Below, one piece after another: positions 8,545 through 17,245 of a stretch of DNA of 61,299 nucleotides. A program made the translations under genes and the position numbers. Origin of the DNA: Leadbetterella sp. (lineage in GTDB: Bacteria > Bacteroidota > Bacteroidia > Cytophagales > Spirosomataceae); contig JAHBUH010000005.1 of the NCBI GenBank assembly GCA_019638185.1, positions 1 to 61,299 on the forward strand, written 5' to 3'. The notes below the pieces were generated by a model. It worked only from the letters and a program-made list of their open reading frames with translations. It did no database searches and had not been told where the DNA came from. Position 1 is the stretch's first letter. The number at the start of each line of letters is the position of its first letter.

Positions 8545-8575
8545 CAAATTTAAGGTTATCCTGGACTTAAACCAA
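8545..8575 (-). promoter_or_regulatory. Bacteroidota-type promoter of the E2-like gene
   Basis: On the minus strand TTG (8573-8575) and TAAATTTG (8545-8552) are 20 bases apart, an exact match to the phylum's promoter form. Transcription would start near 8538, giving a leader of about 20 bases before the ATG at 8516. Confidence 0.7.
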
Positions 8576-8805
8576 CCGGCCTGTCCGGGTAACGAACGGG
8601 AAGAAGAATCTCAGGCGTAAACCAAAGGGTATTTTCAGGATCCCTGCCCCACCATTTTCAGGAAATTTCCGTATCAGGGTACATAAAAATGCCCTTGAAA
8701 AATGTATTCTCATGAAATGCCTTTTTTTGTCGTTTAAATGTGTATATTTGCCGCCGTAAAGGCTATGTCTGTAGATTAAAAAAAATTAACCGTTCCCTAT
8801 ATTAA

Positions 8806-9969
8806 ATGATTAAAAAAATTACCGCTTTCTTTTCAAGAAAGCAAGTAGTTCTTTATGTGTATGTTCTCCTCAGTCTTGTCATTGCGTTTCAGCACTACTT
8901 TCTCGGTTCCGGCAGCTATAATAACTTTGTCATTTTCCGGGCATCTATCTTTCATTTACTGGAACATCAGAACCTGCACCTGGAATATCCCGCTGAGTAT
9001 TTCGACCAGTTTCTTTATCACCCGTCGTTTTGCATTCTTTTTGCCCCATTTGCATTTCTTCCGGTCGGCGCAGCCCTTGTTTTATGGGCTTTGTTCTGTT
9101 CTCTGCTGCTTTTCTATGCTATTTGGCGTTTACCCGTATCTTTTGAAAACAAATTATTTTTCTGGTGGTTTATACTCATTGAGCTGAACACTTCTTTGCA
9201 TGGTCAGCAAACCAATCCCCTCATTATTGCCCTGGGTTTACTGACCTTTACTTTTTTAGAAGAGGGGAAGGTTAAGTGGGCCTCCTTATTTCCTGTTCTG
9301 GCCTTTTGTATTAAGGGTTATGGCCTGATTTTCGCGGCCCTGTTTCTTTTCTATCCTAAAAAAGGCTCTTATATCGCTTACTCGTTGGTTTGGTTTTTCG
9401 TATTGACCCTGCTGCCGTTTCCGGTTACCGGAGCATCGTACTTTGTACAGGTATACAAAGACTGGTTCGATCTGCTGTTAGCTGATCACCGGGGTAATTT
9501 CGGGTTTTCTGTGATGGGGCTCTGTAAAATCGGGTGGCCGGATTTAACAGACGGTGATGTCATGCGAATCCAGCTGGGGGGTGTTGTCCTGTTTAGCATT
9601 ACGTGGATTGCCGCTCTTATCAGGCACACTTTTGGGGATATTCGTGGCCGTTTACTCCTCCTGGCTTATGCGTGTTTATGGGTTATTTTATTTAACCACG
9701 CATCCGAGTCGCCTACGTATGTGATTGCGGTATCCGGGGTGGCCCTGTTCTACATAGCTAACCGGGGTTACTTAAAACCCTGGCCCGCGGTTCTGGCTGT
9801 ACTCGTGATTTTATTTACCATGCTGGCGCCTACAGACCTTTATCCGCTGACATGGAGAACGCACTTTTTCAGACCTTACCTGATAAAAGTTATTCCCTGT
9901 TTACTGGTGTGGATCGTTTTACAATTTCAGCTTCTGTTTATTCATGAAAAGCACCCAACCCTCCATTAG
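8806..9969 (+). CDS. Polytopic glycosyltransferase, GT87/DUF2029-like
   Basis: A 387-residue membrane protein with about nine hydrophobic helices. The lumenal-loop motif YHPSFCILFAPFAFLP and the QQTNPLI segment are typical of the DUF2029 (GT87) family, which uses polyprenyl-phosphate sugars. Donor and acceptor are unknown. It is first in a tightly overlapping operon with a GT2 transferase (26-base overlap) and a polysaccharide deacetylase, suggesting assembly of a cell-surface glycan. A perfect -7 box (TATATTTG, 8743-8750) lies upstream. Base composition is visibly more AT-rich than in the flanking genes, which may indicate transfer. Confidence 0.8.
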   Translation: MIKKITAFFSRKQVVLYVYVLLSLVIAFQHYFLGSGSYNNFVIFRASIFHLLEHQNLHLEYPAEYFDQFLYHPSFCILFAPFAFLPVGAALVLWALFCSLLLFYAIWRLPVSFENKLFFWWFILIELNTSLHGQQTNPLIIALGLLTFTFLEEGKVKWASLFPVLAFCIKGYGLIFAALFLFYPKKGSYIAYSLVWFFVLTLLPFPVTGASYFVQVYKDWFDLLLADHRGNFGFSVMGLCKIGWPDLTDGDVMRIQLGGVVLFSITWIAALIRHTFGDIRGRLLLLAYACLWVILFNHASESPTYVIAVSGVALFYIANRGYLKPWPAVLAVLVILFTMLAPTDLYPLTWRTHFFRPYLIKVIPCLLVWIVLQFQLLFIHEKHPTLH

Positions 9970-10663
9970 TATTGTTCTTCCCTGTTATAACCCGGGAGAA
10001 AGCTGGTGCAGTGACTTTCTTTTTCACAGGGCCTGCCTGGAAGAGAAGCTTGGGCAGCATCCTGTTCAATACATTATTTCCAATGACGGGTCAAAGCGCA
10101 TTGACAAAAAGGAGATTGATAAGCTGACTTATTTCCCTGATGTGATTTTCCTGGATCACGCTGAGAATGAAGGCAAGGGTTCCGCCATAAGAAAGGGAAT
10201 GGCCCATGCCACCGGTGAAATTGTGATTTATACAGACCTTGATTTCCCTTTCGGAACCGACCCGATTATAGAAATCGTATCGGTTTTTGAAAACAAACCG
10301 GAGTGCTCTTTTGTGTATGGAAACCGGAGTGCCGATTATTTTGAGCGACTACCCCGGAAGCGTAAGCTGGTTTCAAAAATACTTATGTTTCTGAATCAAT
10401 GGATGTTATCAAAAAAAATCACAGATACGCAGGCCGGAATCAAAGGGCTCAGAAGAGAGCTGCTCCCGTTTGTGGAGCAAATAAAAACCAATACATTTGT
10501 TTTCGAGATTGAACTGATCCGGAAGTTACTTCAGGAGGGTGTGGGTATTGAGAAAATTGAGGTATTCGCCAGCCCGTCCATTGTTTTTAGTAATTTCAAT
10601 ATGAAAATACTTTTTAGAGAAGCTGTAAATTTCACCCGAATTATTGCTGCCGGAAGAATATGA
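9944..10663 (+). CDS. Glycosyltransferase family 2
   Basis: A 239-residue GT-A fold transferase. The N-terminus has the family signature ISIVLPCYNPGE, the nucleotide-sugar site includes NDGS (48-51), and the metal-binding DLD motif is at 98-100 in YTDLDFPFG. The pattern (EGKGSAIRKGM ... DTQAGIKG) resembles dolichol-phosphate-mannose/glucose synthase-type GT2 enzymes, which make polyprenyl-phosphate sugars. That would fit as the donor supplier for the GT87-like protein just upstream; this link is inference. No C-terminal membrane helices are present. Confidence 0.87.
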   Translation: MKSTQPSISIVLPCYNPGESWCSDFLFHRACLEEKLGQHPVQYIISNDGSKRIDKKEIDKLTYFPDVIFLDHAENEGKGSAIRKGMAHATGEIVIYTDLDFPFGTDPIIEIVSVFENKPECSFVYGNRSADYFERLPRKRKLVSKILMFLNQWMLSKKITDTQAGIKGLRRELLPFVEQIKTNTFVFEIELIRKLLQEGVGIEKIEVFASPSIVFSNFNMKILFREAVNFTRIIAAGRI

Positions 10664-11448
10664 CGGAAAAGTATGTAATGCTGACCTTTGACCTGGAAGA
10701 GTTTGATATTCCGGAAGAGTACGGACAGGAAGTTTCCCTATATGACCAGCTGAATGTTACCTGTCTGGGTATGGAGCGTTTGCTGGAAGTTCTTGAGAAA
10801 TACCGGATTCCGGCTACTTTTTTTACCACCGGGAACTTTGGGAGACACCGCCCGGAATTAGTCAGAAAGCTTTCTGAAAATCACGAGATTGCGTCACATG
10901 CCATGTACCATGCTCCGTCTCATGCATTCCAAGAAAGCGATATAGGAGAATCAAAGCGGGTGCTGGAAGAGATTACGGGCAGGCCGGTAACCGGTTTTCG
11001 GATGCCCCGTTTGAAACCCTTTGACCGGGGGAAATTACCGGATATGGGGATTCACTACAGTTCCTGTGTAAATCCTACTTACCTGCCGGGCCGTTATAAT
11101 TCTCTTCGTGAAAACCCTTTACCCGGCATTAAAGAGGGTTTAATGGAACTGCCCTGTTCTACCGTGCCGGGTTTTCGCTTCCCGCTTTTCTGGCTGTCTT
11201 TTAAAAATCTTCCTTCGGGTGTTTATAACGGGTTGTGCTCTTTAACCCTGCGCTCCCGTAAAAACCTGATGCTTTACTATCATCCCTGGGAATTTGCGGA
11301 TATTGGGGGGTATAATCTACCCGCTTATGTAAAAAACCCTGACGGCTCCCGGCTGACCCGTAAGCTGGAGCGTTTAATAGAGAGTCTTCTGGCGCAAAAA
11401 GCCGTTTTTATAACCTGCAGTGACTTTATTGAAATGCTCAAATCCTGA
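10660..11448 (+). CDS. Polysaccharide deacetylase (NodB homology domain)
   Basis: A 262-residue protein with the NodB-type fold. Motif 1 is TFDLEEFD at 9-16 (catalytic and metal aspartate), motif 2 the metal-binding histidines in SHAMYHAPSHAF, motif 3 GFRMPR, and a late YYHPWEF histidine motif. It resembles the deacetylases found with exopolysaccharide gene sets. No signal peptide or membrane helix is visible, so it may act on a lipid-linked precursor on the cytosolic side. It starts 4 bases inside the GT2 gene and is the last gene of the operon. Confidence 0.85.
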   Translation: MTEKYVMLTFDLEEFDIPEEYGQEVSLYDQLNVTCLGMERLLEVLEKYRIPATFFTTGNFGRHRPELVRKLSENHEIASHAMYHAPSHAFQESDIGESKRVLEEITGRPVTGFRMPRLKPFDRGKLPDMGIHYSSCVNPTYLPGRYNSLRENPLPGIKEGLMELPCSTVPGFRFPLFWLSFKNLPSGVYNGLCSLTLRSRKNLMLYYHPWEFADIGGYNLPAYVKNPDGSRLTRKLERLIESLLAQKAVFITCSDFIEMLKS

Positions 11449-11663
11449 CCCGTTTGGAGTAAGCCCTGCAGCAGGTTCGGAAACCACCGGCCCGGAGCAG
11501 CCTTCTCCACCTGAAAACCCGCTGTTCTGCATAGGTTAATATGCTGGCGGTGGCAACTACTGGTCATTTCCTCTTCAGGCAGATACTACCGGCCTGCAGA
11601 TGGTGTTAACTCATAAAAGTACGTTTTCAGCTGAATACAGAGAGGCCCGCGCCCCCGCCTTCT

Positions 11664-12197
11664 TACCTGGTATTTACCCGGCATGTCAGGTTTTTAGTAG
11701 AGAAAGATCTTGATCACAACTGGTCTGCAAAGGGCTTTGCGGATTACAGAAACTTAACCCCTACATTTGAACTCACTTACAGTCTGCCGGCCATCACTGA
11801 CACGGTGCCACCTTTACTCCACAGCATCCGCACCTGTGAGGCCGGGCTTAGCCTGCGATACGCGCATAACGAGCGTACTACTTTTTTTAATATATGATAA
11901 AATCCGCATTTACACCCGTTTCCCGGTATTGAGTCTGGGATTTATTCATTTCAGCTATGACAAAATCAATGTGGGGATAACCCTGGAATTTAATATGCCG
12001 GTTAAAGGCTCTTTAAACTCCACCGGGATAACCCCGTTTTTACCACCGGAACCCGTCCTTATGCCGAAGCCGGGTTTGGTTTTGAGAATATTTTCAGTAT
12101 TTTCATGATTGATGCCGTCTGGCGGTTTCATCCTGCCGCCGGAACGGCTGCCGGAAGCCGGTTCGGGGTATTTACAGGGCTTAAGATTGTTTTTTAA
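11664..12197 (+). pseudogene. Decayed C-terminal part of a DUF5686 family outer-membrane protein
   Basis: No intact gene lies in 11449-12323. Pieces of a single protein can be read in alternating frames: EKDLDHNW...FADYRNLTPTFELTY and SLRYAHNERTTFF, then after a shift near 11885 IYDKIRIYTRFPVLSLGF and YDKINVGITLEF, then after a shift back near 12045 GTRPYAEAGFGFENIFSIF and a final GLKIVF with a TAA at 12195-12197. These match in order the end of DUF5686 (carboxypeptidase-regulatory-like, outer-membrane) proteins, including the terminal aromatic residue of a beta barrel. The family is usually about 800 residues; only about 175 remain, with two compensating frameshifts and the 5' part lost. Similarity may begin slightly earlier, near 11600. 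Bases 11449-11600 show nothing else. Confidence 0.7.
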
Positions 12198-12323
12198 GCC
12201 GGTCCGGAAGGGAGCGCTCCAAGGTGGGGCAGCATTTTGTGTTTTTTTAGAAGATTCTTTTCGGACACATGTGATTCACCTGTGCCGGCCTAAAGAATGA
12301 AGTGTCATAAAAAGAAAAGATTC

Positions 12324-12674
12324 TCAGAAAAACGCATCCTCAAAATGCACGATCTCAAAAACGGGGGATTCTACGATAGCGATCATGTCAAAACGCACCT
12401 TTTCCGGCCGCGGCCGGTGCAGCAGGTAGCATGCGGCCCCTCTTTTAATGGCCCTGATTTTGGATGAAGACAGCGTGGTTTCGGGGAATCCGTAATCGGA
12501 ACTGGCTTTGATGCGTACTTCCACAAAAACCAGCAGGTCATCCTTTTGCGCAATCAGGTCGATCTCCGAATGCCGGGAGGTGAAGTTGCGGTCCAGGATG
12601 ATGTAGCCCTTCTGAATGAGGAAATGTGCGGCATAGTCTTCTCCTTTTTTTCCTTTGTGAAGTTTTTCGCTCAT
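12324..12674 (-). CDS. YraN/UPF0102 family endonuclease-like protein
   Basis: A 116-residue protein of the usual family length. It shows the N-terminal G-E-D/AAHFL helix and the core of the restriction-endonuclease-like fold: SEIDLIAQ followed by LVFVEVR (the D...ExK-like metal site; here the final lysine position reads EVRIK), and the FDMIAI strand near the end. The family is widespread and its role is still uncertain, possibly in handling branched DNA. It is divergent from lipB with only 30 bases between the starts. Confidence 0.87.
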   Translation of the reverse strand: MSEKLHKGKKGEDYAAHFLIQKGYIILDRNFTSRHSEIDLIAQKDDLLVFVEVRIKASSDYGFPETTLSSSKIRAIKRGAACYLLHRPRPEKVRFDMIAIVESPVFEIVHFEDAFF

Positions 12675-12704
12675 ATTTGTTGTTTCTTTATTAAAGCCGG
12701 GCGA

Positions 12705-13397
12705 ATGAAAAATAAACAGGTAAGGTTCATTGACCTGGGTCTCATGGATTACAAAGAAGCGTGGGACTACCAGGAAGAACTTTTTACGCGTGTTGTAAAC
12801 ATAAAATTAGCGAACCGCGACCACAATACCGAAGAACCCACGCCAAACTACCTGATTTTTTGCCAGCACCCGCATGTATTTACGCTGGGCAAGAGCGGAA
12901 GCATGGACCATCTGCTGGTGAATGACGATGAGCTGAACCGGAAAGAAGCCACCTTCTATAAAATAAACCGGGGCGGCGATATCACCTATCACGGGCCGGG
13001 CCAGCTGGTGGCCTATCCCATACTGGACCTGGATAACTTCTTTACGGATATTCACCGTTATGTACGCTTCCTGGAAGAATCGGTGATCCGCACCTGCGCG
13101 GATTACGGCATCACCGCCGGCCGGATAGCCGGGCTGACCGGGGTGTGGCTGACAGACGGTATGCCGCGGAAGATTTGCGCCATCGGGGTGAAGTCCAGCC
13201 GCTGGGTAACCATGCACGGGCTGGCCATGAATGTAAATACCGACCTCAGCTACTTCGGGAATATTGTTCCCTGTGGTATTGATGATAAGGCAGTTACTTC
13301 CCTTCAGCAGGAGCTGGGGCAGGAGATCCCCTTAGCGGAGGTAGCAGAAAAACTTAAAAAACACCTGGGAGATTTGTTTGAAACAGAATGGATATAA
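12705..13397 (+). CDS. lipB: Octanoyltransferase (lipoyl(octanoyl) transferase)
   Basis: Transfers octanoyl groups from acyl carrier protein to lipoyl domains, the first step of lipoate synthesis. The 230-residue protein has the family core RGGDITYHGPGQ (89-100), the catalytic lysine in KICAIGVK (Lys156) and the catalytic cysteine in VPCGI (Cys190). The ATG at 12705 is chosen because homology starts immediately after it; an upstream in-frame start at 12546 would lie inside the divergent yraN-type gene. Overlaps the next gene by 10 bases. Confidence 0.95.
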   Translation: MKNKQVRFIDLGLMDYKEAWDYQEELFTRVVNIKLANRDHNTEEPTPNYLIFCQHPHVFTLGKSGSMDHLLVNDDELNRKEATFYKINRGGDITYHGPGQLVAYPILDLDNFFTDIHRYVRFLEESVIRTCADYGITAGRIAGLTGVWLTDGMPRKICAIGVKSSRWVTMHGLAMNVNTDLSYFGNIVPCGIDDKAVTSLQQELGQEIPLAEVAEKLKKHLGDLFETEWI

Positions 13398-14410
13398 GAT
13401 CACACGTCATCAGCCTGAAAAGCAGGTACCCTTTCCGCATTACTCACGGGGTAAGAACGGAAACCCCCACATTTATCATAGAACTCCGGGAGGGCCCCTT
13501 GACGGGCTATGGTGAGGCCACTCCCGTGCCCTATTACGGCATTACGCCGGAGGGTATGAATGAGCTGCTGGAGACCCACCGCGGGGCCATTGAAAGCTTT
13601 TCCTGGGAGCATCCTTCGGAGCTGTGGAATCATCTGAAGCCGCTGATCGGGCACAATCATTTCCTGCAGTGCGCCCTGGATATTGCTGCCTATGACCTCT
13701 GGGCCAAGCGTCATGGCAAAACGGTTTACCAGATGCTGGGCCTGGATATCTCCCGGATCCCGTATTCCAATTACACCATCGGGATTGATGAGATCCCGGA
13801 GATGATCCGGAAAATGAAGGAATTTGATTTCCCGGTGTATAAGATCAAGCTGGGTACGGATCACGACCTGGAGATCGTGGAGGCCCTTCGCAAAGAAACC
13901 GATGCGGTTTTCCGGGTAGACGCCAATACCGCCTGGACCGTGGAGCAGACCGTTATTTTTTCGGAAAAAATGAAAGCCCTGGGCGTGGAATTCATAGAGC
14001 AGCCACTGAAACCGGGCGACTACGAAGGCATGAAAGAGGTGATCCGGCTTACCGCCCTGCCGGTGATAGCCGATGAGAGTTGTATCACGGAAGAAGATGT
14101 GCCCCGGTGCATCGGTGCCTTCTCCGGCATTAATGTGAAGCTGGCCAAGTGCGGTGGGATCACCCCCGGGCTGCGGATGATCAGTGAAGCCAGGAAGCAC
14201 GAGATGCAGGTGATGATGGGCTGTATGACGGAATCCAGTATCGGGATATCGGCCATTGCCCAGCTTTTACCCCTGCTGGACTACGTGGATATGGACGGCA
14301 CCCTGCTCATTTCCAATGACCCGGCAGACGGCGTATACCTGGAGAAAGGCCGGGCCGTTTTCCCTGACCGGCCGGGGATAGGCGCTTTTTTAAAGGAGAT
14401 TCCAACCTGA
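13388..14410 (+). CDS. Dipeptide (L-Ala-D/L-Glu type) epimerase, enolase superfamily
   Basis: A 340-residue member of the muconate-lactonising/dipeptide-epimerase branch. The active site is complete: KIK (152-154) with the acid/base lysine, metal ligands Asp178 (VDAN), Glu204 (EQP) and Asp229 (ADES), and the second lysine in KLAKCGG. It probably epimerises dipeptides such as L-Ala-D-Glu from peptidoglycan turnover; exact substrate specificity in this family varies. Co-translated with lipB, though no functional link is obvious. Confidence 0.88.
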   Translation: MDIRSHVISLKSRYPFRITHGVRTETPTFIIELREGPLTGYGEATPVPYYGITPEGMNELLETHRGAIESFSWEHPSELWNHLKPLIGHNHFLQCALDIAAYDLWAKRHGKTVYQMLGLDISRIPYSNYTIGIDEIPEMIRKMKEFDFPVYKIKLGTDHDLEIVEALRKETDAVFRVDANTAWTVEQTVIFSEKMKALGVEFIEQPLKPGDYEGMKEVIRLTALPVIADESCITEEDVPRCIGAFSGINVKLAKCGGITPGLRMISEARKHEMQVMMGCMTESSIGISAIAQLLPLLDYVDMDGTLLISNDPADGVYLEKGRAVFPDRPGIGAFLKEIPT

Positions 14411-14452
14411 GACGTATTTCCGGAGTCTTCACGGTATTAAACGTATATAACG

Positions 14453-14923
14453 ATGATCAGATTCCTGTCTTTTTCATTTTTGATGACGGTGTTCATGGCC
14501 TGTGAAACCGGTCAGCTGACCTCTACTCCTGCCGAGCTGGAAGGAGCATGGCTTTTTAAAGGGTATGACAATTCCACCACGCCGGAGTGCCGCGAGGATG
14601 CCCGGGAAGTTACTCTGGACATCACCCGGCAGGGAAACGGGTTTGAAATCTCCGGCCGGTCTTTTATCAATATCTATTCTTCCAGCGCAGACGTGAGCTA
14701 CAACCCCTCCACCCAAAGCGGCACCATCAAATTTAGTGCAATAGGTAGCACCAAAATGGGAGGTCCGGAAAACCTTATGGCCTGTGAAGTGGTTTATTAT
14801 CAGCTTCTTGCAGGAGCTACTACCGTTAAAATAGAAGGTAACCGCCTTTACCTGACCAGGGAGACACGCCCCGTAGACTCCAGTGTTCCGGTGACCCTGA
14901 TCTTCGAAAAAAAGAAGGTTTGA
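14453..14923 (+). CDS. META/HslJ-domain lipoprotein
   Basis: A 156-residue lipoprotein. The signal peptide ends in a lipobox (VFMAC), so Cys17 should be acylated. The body begins with the LEGAW strand typical of META/HslJ-like domains and later shows the STKMGGPENLMACE element and a closing IEGNRLYLT strand. Members are small beta proteins in the envelope, some linked to heat shock or antibiotic tolerance; the role here is unknown. Family call is moderate. Confidence 0.7.
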   Translation: MIRFLSFSFLMTVFMACETGQLTSTPAELEGAWLFKGYDNSTTPECREDAREVTLDITRQGNGFEISGRSFINIYSSSADVSYNPSTQSGTIKFSAIGSTKMGGPENLMACEVVYYQLLAGATTVKIEGNRLYLTRETRPVDSSVPVTLIFEKKKV

Positions 14924-14943
14924 AAAATAACAAACTTGAAAAC

Positions 14944-14975
14944 TTTGATTATCACTAGGAATATTTCTATTTTTG
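14944..14975 (+). promoter_or_regulatory. Bacteroidota-type promoter of the PPIase gene
   Basis: TTTG (14944-14947) and TATTTTTG (14968-14975) are separated by 20 bases, an exact -33 / -7 pair. Transcription would start near 14982, about 55 bases before the ATG at 15038. Confidence 0.78.
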
Positions 14976-15037
14976 CACCTCGAATTTTTATTTTAGGTAG
15001 ATTATCTAACCGATAATCAGCATTTTTAGAATATATA

Positions 15038-17167
15038 ATGGCAATAGTTAACAAAATCAGAGAGAAGTCAGGAGTAGCCGTGGTGGTCATAGCAGTGGCA
15101 CTACTCTTTTTTATTGTTGGGGGTGATTTCGTGTCAGGTGCCAAGAACGGCGGCCTGTTTGGAAATAGCAATGCTGTAGGCGAGATCAATGGTACCACCA
15201 TCGATTTTCAACAATTTGCCAACCTGACGGAAGTACAGCGGATGCAGTTTGAAGGATCCGTAGGCCGGTCAGCTACCGAGCAGGAGCAGGCAGAGATCCG
15301 GGAGAAGGTATGGGAGAAGCTCATTTTTAATCATGTTTATGCAGAGGAATTTGAAAGGGTGGGAATCACCGTTTCTGATGAAGAGCTGAGGGAAATGGTG
15401 CAGGGGCCTAAAAACATACACCCGTTTGTGAAGCAGCAGTTCAGCGATCAGAACGGGAACTTTGACGCTGCCACTCACGCTAACTTTATTGCCGCCTATG
15501 CCAATAACACCATGCCGGCTGAACAGAGAGCCATGTGGGATAACTTTAAGCGGGAGCTGAAAGATATCAGAATGCGGGAAAAATACGCTAACCTGCTGAA
15601 CAGTGCTAATTACATCACGAAAGCAGAAGCCAAAGCGGAATATACGAACGTTACCGAAAAAGCCAGCGGAAAATACCTGTATGTGCCTTTTTACTCTTTA
15701 CCTGACTCCAGCGTTAAAATCTCTGAAGGGGAGATTAAGAGTTACTATAGTAAGCATAAGGATGAATTTAACCCGTACGACAGCCGTAGCCTTACGTATG
15801 TGACATTCAGCCTGCTGCCTACCAAAGAAGACAGTGTGGCCCTGATGAATGACCTGCGTGAACTGGCTAAAGGAATGGCCGCAGCGCCGGATCCGGTAGC
15901 GTACGCTAATGAAAATTCAGATATCAAAACACCGTCTGTGCGGGAGGCGAGTGAGATCAGCCCGGAATTAAAAAGTGCTTTGAATAATACCATTGTAGGT
16001 GCCCTGATAGGACCTTTCAAAGAGGGGAATACCTACGCCATTTACAAGTACATGGGTACCGAAACCGACGAGCATTATTCGCTTCGCGCCAGCCATATCC
16101 TGTTCCGTGCTGACAGCACCATGACCCAGCAGCAGCGCGATGAGGCGAAAGCCAAAGCCCTGGAGATCCTGGGACAGGCCAAAGCCGGTACCGACTTCAG
16201 CCTGCTGGCCCGCCAATACGGAACTGACGGAACAGCCCAGGTGGGTGGAGACCTTGGCGTTTTCAAGAATGACGGAAAAATGATGAAGCAGTTCGAAGAA
16301 CCGGTATTCGCATTTTCAGGATCGGGCGTGCTTCCTAACCTGGTGACTACCGATTACGGATATCACGTGGTGAAAGTGACTGAGCCTAAATCGAACTTAA
16401 AATATAAACTGGCTACCATTACGAAAGAGCTGCACGTAGGTGATGAAGGTTCTAACGAGGTCTTCCAGAAAGCTTCTGAGCTGATGAGCAGCGCCAAATC
16501 CGTAAAGGAACTGGAAGAAGCCGCTAAGAAAGATAATTCACTGACCGTGTTTACCGCTGATAACATCCAGCCGGGAAGCACTTTCGTGAATACTCTGAGA
16601 AATGCCCGCGAGCTGGTACAATGGGCCTACGGTAAAGATGCCAAAGTAGGTAAGGTAGCCGACCGCGTATTTGTACTGGAAGATAATTATGTGGTAGCCG
16701 GCCTGAAAGCAGCTACCGATAAAGACAACCCGAAAGCGGAAGATTTTAAAGAACTGATCGCTGCCAAGCTCAGAAACGAGAAGAAAGCCGAGCTGATCGC
16801 TAAAAAACTGGGTGATGGCAAGGGTGACCTGGCAGAGATAGCCCGGAAATACGGTGCTGGCGCCCTGGTGGAAGAAGTGGCTGATATCAGCTTCCAGACC
16901 GGTATGCTGAACAGCGCAGGGTTTGATCCTACTGCCGTGGGTAAGCTTTTCGGTCTGAAGCCTAACACCCGGAGCAAAGTGTTCACAGGTGACTCCGGCG
17001 TTTTCATCATGGAAAATACCGCTAAGGTCGCTGCACCTCAAATAACCGATTACAGCCCTTACAAAGCTCAGATCCAGCAAAGAAGCATGGGTATGGGCGG
17101 CATGATCGGCGAGGAGATCCTGAGAGCCAATGCCAAAATAGAAGATAACCGGGCCCGGATGTTCTAA
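15038..17167 (+). CDS. ppiD: Membrane-anchored peptidyl-prolyl isomerase, PpiD/SurA type
   Basis: A 709-residue periplasmic folding factor. One N-terminal membrane helix (VAVVVIAVALLFFIVGG) anchors it, followed by a SurA-N-like chaperone domain (to about residue 200), a middle region, and a parvulin domain starting at LRASHILFRAD and closing with DYGYHVVKVTE at about 345-450. The C-terminal part is a second chaperone region. This domain order matches PpiD of Gram-negatives, which acts on proteins leaving the Sec translocon. Own promoter and a strong terminator make it a single-gene unit. Confidence 0.9.
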   Translation: MAIVNKIREKSGVAVVVIAVALLFFIVGGDFVSGAKNGGLFGNSNAVGEINGTTIDFQQFANLTEVQRMQFEGSVGRSATEQEQAEIREKVWEKLIFNHVYAEEFERVGITVSDEELREMVQGPKNIHPFVKQQFSDQNGNFDAATHANFIAAYANNTMPAEQRAMWDNFKRELKDIRMREKYANLLNSANYITKAEAKAEYTNVTEKASGKYLYVPFYSLPDSSVKISEGEIKSYYSKHKDEFNPYDSRSLTYVTFSLLPTKEDSVALMNDLRELAKGMAAAPDPVAYANENSDIKTPSVREASEISPELKSALNNTIVGALIGPFKEGNTYAIYKYMGTETDEHYSLRASHILFRADSTMTQQQRDEAKAKALEILGQAKAGTDFSLLARQYGTDGTAQVGGDLGVFKNDGKMMKQFEEPVFAFSGSGVLPNLVTTDYGYHVVKVTEPKSNLKYKLATITKELHVGDEGSNEVFQKASELMSSAKSVKELEEAAKKDNSLTVFTADNIQPGSTFVNTLRNARELVQWAYGKDAKVGKVADRVFVLEDNYVVAGLKAATDKDNPKAEDFKELIAAKLRNEKKAELIAKKLGDGKGDLAEIARKYGAGALVEEVADISFQTGMLNSAGFDPTAVGKLFGLKPNTRSKVFTGDSGVFIMENTAKVAAPQITDYSPYKAQIQQRSMGMGGMIGEEILRANAKIEDNRARMF

Positions 17168-17188
17168 GAACAAACCGAGCCTGCAAAG

Positions 17189-17223
17189 AAAAGCCCCCGG
17201 ATCTTCATGACCCGGGGGCTTTT
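17189..17223. terminator. Bidirectional terminator between convergent genes
   Basis: The arms aaaagcccccgg (17189-17200) and ccgggggctttt (17212-17223) pair perfectly around an 11-base loop, with A-run and T-run flanks. It can end both the PPIase transcript and the convergent DUF4494 transcript. Confidence 0.9.
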
Positions 17224-17245
17224 CTTATTCGTACCGTATCGAATG

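Noticed and set aside
8726-8750. TTTG placed 13 bases before a perfect -7 box as a full promoter (also seen at 21751-21775 and 29518-29541).
   Set aside because: The known spacing is about 19-21 bases; 13 is too short, so only the -7 boxes were credited.
11325-11567. An 80-codon minus-strand frame behind the deacetylase gene.
   Set aside because: Overlaps the deacetylase 3' end on the other strand, has no familiar features and no promoter.
12200-12323. Partly self-complementary stretch between the DUF5686 relic and the yraN-type gene.
   Set aside because: The pairing is short and broken; no clear terminator, RNA or repeat could be supported.
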